Shown here one piece after another: positions 58,254-64,000 of a stretch of 64,000 nucleotides of DNA. This DNA comes from Microtetraspora sp. NBRC 16547. Lineage in GTDB: Bacteria; Actinomycetota; Actinomycetes; Streptosporangiales; Streptosporangiaceae. The position numbers and the translations under genes were made by a program. A model generated the notes under the pieces. That model did not search any database and was not told the origin of the DNA. It was given only the letters and a program-made list of their open reading frames with translations. Each line of letters opens with the position of its first letter. The stretch's first letter is position 1. The stretch spans positions 546,243 through 610,242 of the forward strand of contig NZ_BSSE01000001.1 of assembly GCF_030268965.1 (NCBI RefSeq). Reading direction: 5' to 3'.

Positions 58254-59090
58254 TCAGGCCGCAGGCCGAGTTACTGAAAGATCTTGATCGGGTTGTCCGG
58301 ATGCTCGGGCTTCGAGCTCCAGGAGCTGGTTGCGCCAGCGCTGGCGTTCGTGAACCGAGCGCAGGAGCCGGACGCCGATGGGGTCGAGGCCGGGATCACC
58401 GGGCTTGACCGGCCGCCAGACGTAGCGGTGCGGATCGACGGGTTCGTCGGGCAAGCCGAGGGCTTCCAGCACCCAGGTACGGCGGTCGTGCTTGTGCTCG
58501 GTCAGGGTCTTGTTCGACCACTTCCTAGAGACCAGGACCCGGCGTCCCGCGTAGCCGAGGTGTTCGGGCTTGTGCGCCTTGCCCCGACAGCGGCCCGGGA
58601 TCATGCCCGGCTTGGCGCCCTTGGGCTGTACGCCGTAGCGGAGCCAGTTCGGGCAGGTCGGCGAGCACGGCTCGTAGCGAAGAGCCGCGCCGAGACGTTC
58701 GGCATGCAGCCGCTGAGTCTCGTCCTCCGGGTCGATCGCGTCCCCGATGGACTTGGTGGTAGCGAATGCAGGTGTCGGCGTCGGCGGTCCCGGCGAGGAC
58801 GCCTTGAATGTCGAGCTGCGGGCCGAAGGTCAGCACGTGCAGGGGTTTGGCGTCGTCGTCCTGGTCGAGGTCGTTGAGGGCTTCGTCCCAGGTGGGCAGG
58901 ACCTCACCCGTTGCGGGGTCGAGGTAGCCGACGCCGTCTTCCCAGACGGGCAGGTGCTCGCCCTCGAAGACGACTTGATCGACGGAGGGTCACCACACCT
59001 GGTGGTACGTAGCCGCCGCTATCTGCTTGATCTCCGCACGCGGCAGGTGGCCCCGGACCGCCATGTGCAGATGAGGCGTGAGGCGCCTCC
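58254..59090 (-). pseudogene. RepSA-type replication initiator pseudogene
   Basis: Reading the - strand: RRRLTPHLHMAVRGHLPRAE, then IKQIAAATYHQVW, an in-frame TGA where W is expected, then PSVDQVVFEGEHLPVWEDGV...DTCIRYH, a frameshift near 58765 (loss of the LTKY segment), then TKSIGDAIDPEDETQRLHAE...GHDRRTWVLEALG to a stop at 58254. The N-terminal ~85 residues are absent. Its N-terminal part matches the Rep half of the chimera at 50482. It is inactive. Confidence 0.82.
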
Positions 59091-59204
59091 GGCAGCTCGG
59101 GCCGCTCGCCGCACACCGCCGCCAGGCCGTTCCGCCTGCCGGCCCCAGCCACTACGCGACGGCTGCGGTGCCCTTCGGATCGGCGCTGGCCAGTCCGCTC
59201 CCGG

Positions 59205-59756
59205 TCAGGCAGGAAGCTCGCCGAGGAGCATCGCGTACATGTACATGTCCCGGCGCTCGGCCCCTACTTCCTGCCAGCTTCGCAGCAGCCCTTCACGCGT
59301 GAAACCGACTCGTTCGGCAGTCTTCCACGAGGCCACGTTCCATGGCTCCACATACAGTTCGAGACGGGGAATCTTCAACACCGACGAGCCCCAGAACGAG
59401 ACCGCGCGTAAGGCTTCCACGGCAATGGCCTGCCCCCGAGCCGACTTGGCCACCCAATAGCCCAGGGACGCCCGCCCATGAGCAAGGGGCCACAGGCCAA
59501 CCTGGCCTATCGCCCGACCGTCCACCGTTCGAGCAATCGCAAAGGAGTAGCCCTGCCGAGTCGTTGCCCGTGCCCATTGCCGCTCGATGAACGCGATCCC
59601 TTCCGCGTCAGAGTAGATCGAGGGCACGGTTGTGATCAACGGGATGAGTTCATCCGTCGCAGCCTCACGCACCAGATCAACATCATCTAATGTCCACGGG
59701 CGAAGGACAAGGTTGCTACCGGCAATCAACTCAGGAACGACAAGCGGCTCATGCAT
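59205..59756 (-). CDS. RimJ/RimL-type GNAT acetyltransferase
   Basis: This 183-aa protein starts MHEPLVVPELIAGSNLVLRPWT. The GNAT fold shows the acetyl-CoA loop SLGYWVAKSARGQAIAVEAL (Q/RxxGxG/A variant) and ELYVEPWNVASWKTAERVGFTREGLLRS. It probably N-acetylates a protein terminus or small amine; no substrate is known. It is cargo of element 3, located between the dead rep and the structured repeat, in the same position relative to that repeat as the winged-helix gene in element 1. Confidence 0.85.
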   Translation of the reverse strand: MHEPLVVPELIAGSNLVLRPWTLDDVDLVREAATDELIPLITTVPSIYSDAEGIAFIERQWARATTRQGYSFAIARTVDGRAIGQVGLWPLAHGRASLGYWVAKSARGQAIAVEALRAVSFWGSSVLKIPRLELYVEPWNVASWKTAERVGFTREGLLRSWQEVGAERRDMYMYAMLLGELPA

Positions 59757-59811
59757 CCCTGCATGATGCCCCGGAGTCCATGGACGCCCCACACCGGTAC
59801 CACCAACCCAG

Positions 59812-60034
59812 GCCTCCGGCGGGGGCACTCCGGCTCCGGGGTGATCGCCAAGGACCTGCTCATAGTGGCCGCGCCGTAGCTGGCTGAGGTAGGGGCCTGA
59901 CCACCTCGCCCGCCATCGATCCGGGACAAGCCGAGCAGACCAAGGCCGCCGGGTCCAGGTCGTTCGTTCAGTTGAGCGCTCCACCTGGACCCGGTGGCCT
60001 TGGCCCGCTCCCCCTTCGGGCCGGCCGACGGCAC
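59812..60034. repeat. Structured island repeat, copy 2 (21-bp stem, 22-nt loop)
   Basis: This block matches 52414-52634: GCCTCCGGCGGGGGC start, CGCCATCGATCCGGGACAAG, then the inverted repeat, arm 59940-59960 (CCAAGGCCGCCGGGTCCAGG...) with 59983-60003, and loop 59961-59982. The stem has one G.T wobble. Six arm positions differ from copy 1, five with a complementary change on the other arm. The 334-bp gap 59757-60090 holds this element only. Confidence 0.75.
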
Positions 60035-60090
60035 ACGGGGTGATCAGGCAGGCGCGAGGTCTGCGCAGGGTGCCCTCTCTTTTGCAGAAT

Positions 60091-60279
60091 GTGACCGTGG
60101 AGATCACCAGAGCAACGTCCGATGTGATCACGGTCAACCTCGGGCCGGACGACGCTCTCGCCATCAACAACGCCCTCACCGAGATCTGCAACGGCGTCCA
60201 CCTCGATGAGTGGGACTTCCAGACCCGCATGGGTGTCGATCGCGAGCAAGCCCGCAAGGTGCTGTCCATTAGCTCGTGA
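60091..60279 (+). CDS. Small hypothetical protein (62 aa)
   Basis: GTG 60091 starts VTVEITRATSDVITVNLGPD, followed by DALAINNALTEICNGVHLDEWDFQTRMGVDREQARKVLSI. It looks like a compact alpha/beta domain (two strands, then helices) of a kind seen next to actinobacterial mobile genes, but I cannot name a family. No clear ribosome site is seen; CAGAAT just upstream could be a -10 of a leaderless mRNA. It overlaps the end of the dead integrase by 11 bp. Confidence 0.5.
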   Translation: MTVEITRATSDVITVNLGPDDALAINNALTEICNGVHLDEWDFQTRMGVDREQARKVLSISS

Positions 60280-60755
60280 TCAGCCCGCCAACCGCCGCCG
60301 AGCCATCATCCTCATCGCGTCCGATGATCTGACGCTCGATCGCATCCGTGATCGCCTTGTCCGCCCCGCGTACAGCGTGCTGATAGATCATGGCCGCACG
60401 TTGTCGTGCCCCATCCGGGCCACCAGGTCCTTGAGCCCCGCGCCAGACTCGGCCGCGAGCATGTTGCCGGTGTGACGAAGGTCACGGAAGTGGAGTCCCG
60501 GCATCCCCATCTCCTTGACCACATCCACCCAACGCGTACGCGTGTTGAAGCCGCTCCCCCGCAGCGCCCCGCCCTTCGTACCTGGGAACAGCAGCCGCGC
60601 CCGGCTCGCCCTGGACGTAGGTCGCGATGTGCTCCCTGAGCGCCTGGACGATGGGCTGTGGGAGGCCGACGACCCTCCGCCCCGCCTGGCACGGGTTGAG
60701 TGGGGATGATCTGGTCGTCCTCGGCCGCCGTCATTGCCTTGATCGCTTTCCTCGG
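60269..60755 (-). pseudogene. Second integrase pseudogene in element 3
   Basis: The - strand has RKAIKAMTAAEDDQIIPTQP (core-binding end), then a deletion to the GRRVVGLPQPIVQAL block, then in another frame LLFPGTKGGALRGSGFNTRT...LHFRDLRHTGNMLAAESGAGLK, and after a further frameshift AAMIYQHAVRGADKAITDAI to a stop at 60269. Catalytic R1 is lost. It is closely related to the intact integrase at 56696, so element 3 is itself composite. Confidence 0.82.
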
Positions 60756-60790
60756 CGAACCAGAAAGGACAGGCAACACGTCCCAGTGAA

Positions 60791-61699
60791 GTGCGATCTC
60801 TTCGGGTAGTTCTCGCCCTGCTCGCTGTCGTCACTCTCACCGGATGCGACCGCGAGGAAGACAGGGCCAAATTGGATCACGTCGTCACCGCTTCATGCCC
60901 GAAGGGGCCGGACCCGGACCTGCCAGCCGCACCACGCCAGCCGCTGCCCGACGGCTTCGTTCCGGTCCAGGTCATCCGCTGCCGTTGGGAGTCCCGCTAT
61001 CTGCCCGGCAAGGGGCGCTGGGAAGTCATGATCCAGGAGCACGCCGACGGCCCCGCGACCGAGCTGATGACCGAGCTACGCCGCCCATCCGAAAAGTCGC
61101 TATTCGGTCAGGACTGCCTGGACATAGGCATCTTGGTCGATTACTTCGTCGTGGCGGACTCCTCCGGCAGGGCCGTGCTACCCGACGTACCGACCGGTGT
61201 ATGCGGAGGACCGTTCTCTTCTACTCTGGCCGCCATTCGCAGCCTGCCGTACCACGTCGATGAACAGGTACCTATTCGGAGGGTCGAGAGCGAAAAGGCC
61301 TTCCGGGCCGGCTGTGGCGACGAATACTCCGACATTCTCCGCCGCAGGGGACGGCCAGGAGTGGCCCACCAAGTCTGGAATCCCCCACTGCAGGGCCTAC
61401 GGGTATGCGTCTTCCGCATCACGAAGAAGACCCCGAGCACGGTCGAGCCCGGGCCCATGGCCACGGGCAGGCTCGAATCTTCACGCATACTCAAGGGCAC
61501 CAAACTGCGCACCCTGCTCAACGCCCTGGACGCCGCGCCGGCAAGCGACTGCCCGAGCAACCACACCCGGTTCGCAGTACTGAACCCCGGCCACTACCGG
61601 CAGGCATATGTCGAGCTCGACGGGTGCCACAACCTCCTGCGCCCCGATGGAACCCTCGGCCAGCTCGCCCCTGATGCCGTAGCACTCCTCACCAAGTGA
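60791..61699 (+). CDS. Hypothetical lipoprotein (element 3 cargo)
   Basis: This 302-aa protein has the signal peptide VRSLRVVLALLAVVTLTGC with lipobox LTGC (Cys 19) and a cysteine-rich extracytoplasmic part (about 7 further Cys, e.g. CPKGPD, VIRCRW, FGQDCLD, GVCGGP, GCGDEY, LRVCVF, SDCPSN), suggesting disulfides. The N- and C-halves may be duplicated domains. No family is recognised. GTG 60791 directly starts the signal peptide. Confidence 0.65.
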   Translation: MRSLRVVLALLAVVTLTGCDREEDRAKLDHVVTASCPKGPDPDLPAAPRQPLPDGFVPVQVIRCRWESRYLPGKGRWEVMIQEHADGPATELMTELRRPSEKSLFGQDCLDIGILVDYFVVADSSGRAVLPDVPTGVCGGPFSSTLAAIRSLPYHVDEQVPIRRVESEKAFRAGCGDEYSDILRRRGRPGVAHQVWNPPLQGLRVCVFRITKKTPSTVEPGPMATGRLESSRILKGTKLRTLLNALDAAPASDCPSNHTRFAVLNPGHYRQAYVELDGCHNLLRPDGTLGQLAPDAVALLTK

Positions 61700-61769
61700 G
61701 ACGACTTGCCAGACACCCCCAATCGCATCGAAAACACATTTCGCTGCACTGCCGATTTGTTCTCATAGG

Positions 61770-61843
61770 GATCAAGCGGCGGCGCTCCGCGCCGCCTCGC
61801 GGCCCTACGTCCGCTCGCCGGCCGGGCGTGCGGCCTGGGGGCC
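61770..61843. repeat. Island hairpin element (copy 2)
   Basis: GGATCAAGC, then GGCGGCGC-TCC-GCGCCGCC (61778-61796) and GTGCGGCCTGGGGGCCG (about 61827-61843) repeat the module seen at 51847-51918. It follows the lipoprotein stop and lies in the 207-bp gap before the convergent membrane protein gene. Confidence 0.6.
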
Positions 61844-61906
61844 GGTCCCGGCCGCCGGCAGCTCGGGCCGCCAGCCGGCCACGTCCTGGAACCGATCAAG
61901 TAGCTC

Positions 61907-63313
61907 TCAGGAAAGGCCCGTCGGGGGACCTTTCAGTTTGATCACCGCGAGGACGCCCGCGGAGCCCGCAGCAATCCCCAAGGCGATCGACAGACCGGAC
62001 GCCAATGAGTAGTACTTCAGCCACCCGGCGCTCCATGCATAGAAGGGCATCATGATCGCGTAGTAGGCGACGGCTGCGGTGGCTGCACCGATCGCCCACA
62101 CGCGAAGCCGTGTACCACCCCGCACAGCACTCACGATCACGCCGTACGCACCGATGGGCACGAGCACGCTGGCAAAGAGCACGGCAAACGGGTTGAACAG
62201 GATCGGCGTATTCAACCCCGAATAGAACAACCAGACTCCCACCCACAGACTCAGTGCGGGCACGGCGAAGCCAAGCCTTCGCACACCGCATCCGAGCGCC
62301 ACCAGTCCCGCCGCAAGGCCCGCCAGGAGCGCCGTCATGGGGACAGAGTCCTCGTATCTCCCCGGTTCTGTCAGTAACACCGCCCTCGATGAGTCGAACC
62401 CCTTTTCCGCCCAGCCCAGCCGGTGCCAGATCCCGGAGATGTCCCGCAGGGCAATCCCGTCCGCGCCGTTAGCGACGACCACGACATATCCGCCGGAGAG
62501 CTTCTGGATCGCGATCCCCAAAGACGCGACGACCTCGGCGTCCTCGGGGAGCTTAGGCGCGTAAACTCTCGCCAGCCGGTCTTGGCCGCTGGGAGGGATT
62601 TCCCAGGCGGTCACCCACTGGCCATTCCTAAGCTCCTCAACTTTGAGCCTGGTGGGGACGATCCGGTAACAGCGGTCTGGCTGGTCGGGCACGCAGGCCG
62701 ATGTCCTCGGAAGGGGCGGCATCGGGGCGTCCCAGCTCACCCACGAATTTCCGCCGTCGCTGGAAGCGAAGCCCGTCCTTGGAGGCCCCATTGACCAGCC
62801 CCCGCGGGTGGCCACGACAATCATGCCGTCCGCCACGTCGACCGCATAGGCGCTGTACGGCCTGAAGACTTCCGTTTGGCCGGTCGCCGCCACGGCCAGC
62901 ACGGTGACGGGAATCACGATCGCGGCCCGTGCCAGCCGTGCGGCTCGCGCGGCGGGGTGGTTCCAGGTCCACCAGGCGGCGTACAGGGCAGGGAGGGCCA
63001 TGAGATCGGTGGGGTCGGCCAGGACCTGGGAGGGACCCCAGGCAAGGGTCCAGGCTTCCGAGGCAAGGGCGGCGCCGATGGAGGTGGTCTTAACGAGAGT
63101 GAAAGCCGCGCCGGTGAGCAAGACGGATACGCGGGGGCGGCGGATGAACAGGTTAAGCAGAGGCGGGGCGACGATGAGCCCTGCGACATCGCTGAGCTTG
63201 CCGGTGACCAGCCCCGGCCACAGCGACTTGAAAAGATGGTCGTTGAGTAGCAGAAGTACCGTAGCGATGACGGTCAGGGGGTGACCGATCCAGGCCAGGG
63301 CTGAATTCCTCAT
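61907..63313 (-). CDS. Hypothetical multi-TM protein with extracytoplasmic BNR-like domain
   Basis: This protein of about 468 aa starts around MRNSALAWIGHPLTVIATVLLLLNDHLFKSLWPGLVTGKLSDVAGL. It has about four N-terminal TM segments, then an extracytoplasmic beta-domain (VFRPYSAYAVDVADGMIVVATRGGWSM ... FASSDGGNSWVSWD, with the SxDGGxxW Asp-box of BNR repeats), and four or five C-terminal TM helices. The start is uncertain: in-frame ATGs at 63352 and 63406 would add 13 or 31 residues, and none has a well-spaced ribosome site. No known function. It is the last gene of element 3. Confidence 0.65.
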   Translation of the reverse strand: MRNSALAWIGHPLTVIATVLLLLNDHLFKSLWPGLVTGKLSDVAGLIVAPPLLNLFIRRPRVSVLLTGAAFTLVKTTSIGAALASEAWTLAWGPSQVLADPTDLMALPALYAAWWTWNHPAARAARLARAAIVIPVTVLAVAATGQTEVFRPYSAYAVDVADGMIVVATRGGWSMGPPRTGFASSDGGNSWVSWDAPMPPLPRTSACVPDQPDRCYRIVPTRLKVEELRNGQWVTAWEIPPSGQDRLARVYAPKLPEDAEVVASLGIAIQKLSGGYVVVVANGADGIALRDISGIWHRLGWAEKGFDSSRAVLLTEPGRYEDSVPMTALLAGLAAGLVALGCGVRRLGFAVPALSLWVGVWLFYSGLNTPILFNPFAVLFASVLVPIGAYGVIVSAVRGGTRLRVWAIGAATAAVAYYAIMMPFYAWSAGWLKYYSLASGLSIALGIAAGSAGVLAVIKLKGPPTGLS

Positions 63314-63368
63314 TCCTGGAGAGATGAGGCGAAGGTTCGCCCTGCTCCGCATTCTTATCGACACGTCA

Positions 63369-63482
63369 TCAAGGTAACGGATCGGGCTGCGGAAAATATA
63401 CGGCATATCTCCGCTGCCAATCGTCGCCTGACTCCTGATTCAGCCTCTCAATGGCCATCTCACACCGGGTAAGGATCTGCAT
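63369..63482 (-). CDS. Possible 37-aa small protein
   Basis: The frame begins MQILTRCEMAIERLNQESGD and ends in VYFPQPDPLP. The composition is protein-like and the stop lies 17 bp before an alternative start of the membrane protein gene. No ribosome site is seen, so support is weak. Confidence 0.25.
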   Translation of the reverse strand: MQILTRCEMAIERLNQESGDDWQRRYAVYFPQPDPLP

Positions 63483-63542
63483 TTCTAATCCGATGGCCCT
63501 TTGTCCTCCTCGCTGCTCAAGTGTCCCGGCCGTGCCCGCCGA

Positions 63543-63593
63543 GTCAAGGGCGCCTGCGGCGTCGCTTCGCGATCAGCTTCGCTGACCCTTGAC
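63543..63593. terminator. Stem-loop in the right end of element 3
   Basis: GTCAAGGG (63543-63550) pairs with CCCTTGAC (63586-63593) around an internally structured loop (GTCGCTTCGCGATC). It lies in the otherwise gene-free stretch 63483-63789. Confidence 0.5.
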
Positions 63594-63689
63594 CTGGCGG
63601 TCCCATCCTGGGAGTCGGCAGCTACGAGGATGACGGGGGCGGATCAGGGGCCGAGCCACGCGCATTGCGTACCGCCGCAGGTCGTGCGC

Positions 63690-63751
63690 CTGATCGTCGG
63701 GCCATTAACCGGGGTGACGAGGGGGCAACTAGGGTCACTCCTGACCGGCCC
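63690..63751. repeat. Degenerate arm-type region before att copy 4
   Basis: CTGATCGTCGGGCCATTA and GTGACGAGGGGGCAACTAGG ... GACCGGCCC align with 55226-55298 before att copy 2 (17 of 18 identical in the first part), but the tandem CGTGCC repeat is broken. This end may be inactive. Confidence 0.6.
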
Positions 63752-63792
63752 CACGCCCAGGTCAGCGCCCCTAACGGCCGTGATCCATGCGA

Positions 63793-63812
63793 TTCCCAAG
63801 CTGACAGCGCGG
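63793..63812 (+). other. att core copy 4, truncated to 20 bp
   Basis: TTCCCAAGCTGACAGCGCGG matches the first 20 bp of the tRNA-derived core, after which the sequence diverges (ACTCAC instead of GTTCGA). It marks the outer end of the array. Confidence 0.75.
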
Positions 63813-63829
63813 ACTCACTTGCGGTCCGA

Positions 63830-64000
63830 CTAGTAGTACTTCGTTAGATCGATGATCACTTAACGTGATCATTTTGATGAGTTACTTCGGGATCATGCTG
63901 TCGTGACACCTGACGAGATGGCGCTGGTACGCCCGCGGCTTGAGAAGTTTGCAGATCAGATGCTGCGGAGGGTGCTTCGTCGCCGTGATCAGCTGGCTAC
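63830..64000 (+). mobile_element. Left end of an IS701-like insertion sequence (partial)
   Basis: A CTAG tetranucleotide (63830-63833) is followed by AT-rich, dyad-containing sequence (GATCACTTAACGTGATC at 63854-63870) and the start of a transposase. CTAG-type targets fit this IS family. The right end is outside the window. Confidence 0.5.
63903..64000 (+). CDS. IS701-family transposase, N-terminal fragment
   Basis: GTG 63903 opens VTPDEMALVRPRLEKFADQM and continues LRRVLRRRDQLA to the window edge. The pattern (M)TPEE..LVRPRLE.FA..ML.SL.RRDQR is the N-terminus of actinobacterial IS701-type DDE transposases. The catalytic domain is beyond the window, so the assignment is moderate. Confidence 0.6.
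   Translation, partial: MTPDEMALVRPRLEKFADQMLRRVLRRRDQLA

Larger units (their letters stand above)
50402..63812. mobile_element. Tandem array of decayed AICE-type elements at tRNA-Gly
   Basis: Four att cores delimit three segments: 50403-55348 (Rep-Int chimera, winged-helix gene, group II intron), 55394-56561 (integrase tail, isochorismatase-like gene) and 56607-63792 (int, xis, dead rep, GNAT, dead int, lipoprotein, membrane protein). Transfer (tra/FtsK-like) and spd genes of complete AICEs are absent, so none is self-transmissible as seen. Only the third segment keeps an intact int-xis pair. Confidence 0.85.

Noticed and set aside
58525..58836. Short - strand ORF starting MLTFGPQLDIQG as an independent gene
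   Set aside because: It is the middle part of the decayed RepSA-type initiator before the frameshift.

Overview
The window is high-GC actinobacterial chromosome, most likely from a Streptosporangiales-type filamentous actinomycete. Evidence: mycothiol genes (mshA, mshD), an orphan GlnR regulator, senX3-regX3 next to phoU, CarD, an HbhA-like protein, lipid II amidation genes (gatD-murT), many GTG starts and leaderless promoters. Genus cannot be fixed from the sequence alone.

Positions 1-50,300 are mostly core genome. 1-6,000: tRNA-Thr, rlmB, cysS, a DUF2637 membrane protein, a GlsB-like protein, ispF and carD (ispD is not between carD and ispF, where it often lies). 6,000-14,000: phosphate sensing and mycothiol block (regX3-senX3, a candidate PHO box, phoU, gpmA, ybjN, mshA with a sigma-R-like promoter, an SDR and a methyltransferase). 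14,000-28,000: macro-domain protein, BlaI/M56 pair, XRE/HbhA-like/DUF2516 trio, SGNH lipoprotein, CorA, DUF2207, asparaginase, dtd, ygfZ, Fur-family regulator with a divergent small structured transcript, nitrobindin-like protein, DsrE, gatD-murT.

28,184-37,824 holds a compact cluster that I cannot assign to a described system. It encodes a 1245-aa HerA/DUF87 ATPase with a four-Cys motif, a two-TM VirD4/TraG-like protein with no visible P-loop, three single-TM proteins plus a 41-aa protein coupled by stop/start overlaps, and a multi-pass membrane protein. It looks like an envelope-associated assembly driven by a DNA-pump-type ATPase. 37,888-49,916: VapBC, a sulfur operon (DUF4395-cysA-DUF1416) behind a leaderless Cys leader peptide, thioredoxin, ECF sigma/anti-sigma, DUF2993, MoaD, glnR, 5'-nucleotidase, mshD, pit transporter with its PhoU-like partner, and dcd.

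50,328-63,812 is a tandem array of decayed actinomycete integrative and conjugative elements (AICEs) at tRNA-Gly(CCC). The 45-bp 3' end of the tRNA recurs at 55,349 and 56,562, and 20 bp of it at 63,793; several copies are flanked by paired 11-bp arm-type repeats. Element 1 carries a Rep-integrase chimera and a group II intron. Element 2 keeps only an integrase tail and an isochorismatase-like gene. Element 3 keeps an intact int-xis pair, a dead rep, cargo genes and a second dead int. Two paralogous 21-bp stem/22-nt loop hairpins, with compensatory changes, lie in elements 1 and 3. An IS701-like element begins at the right edge.
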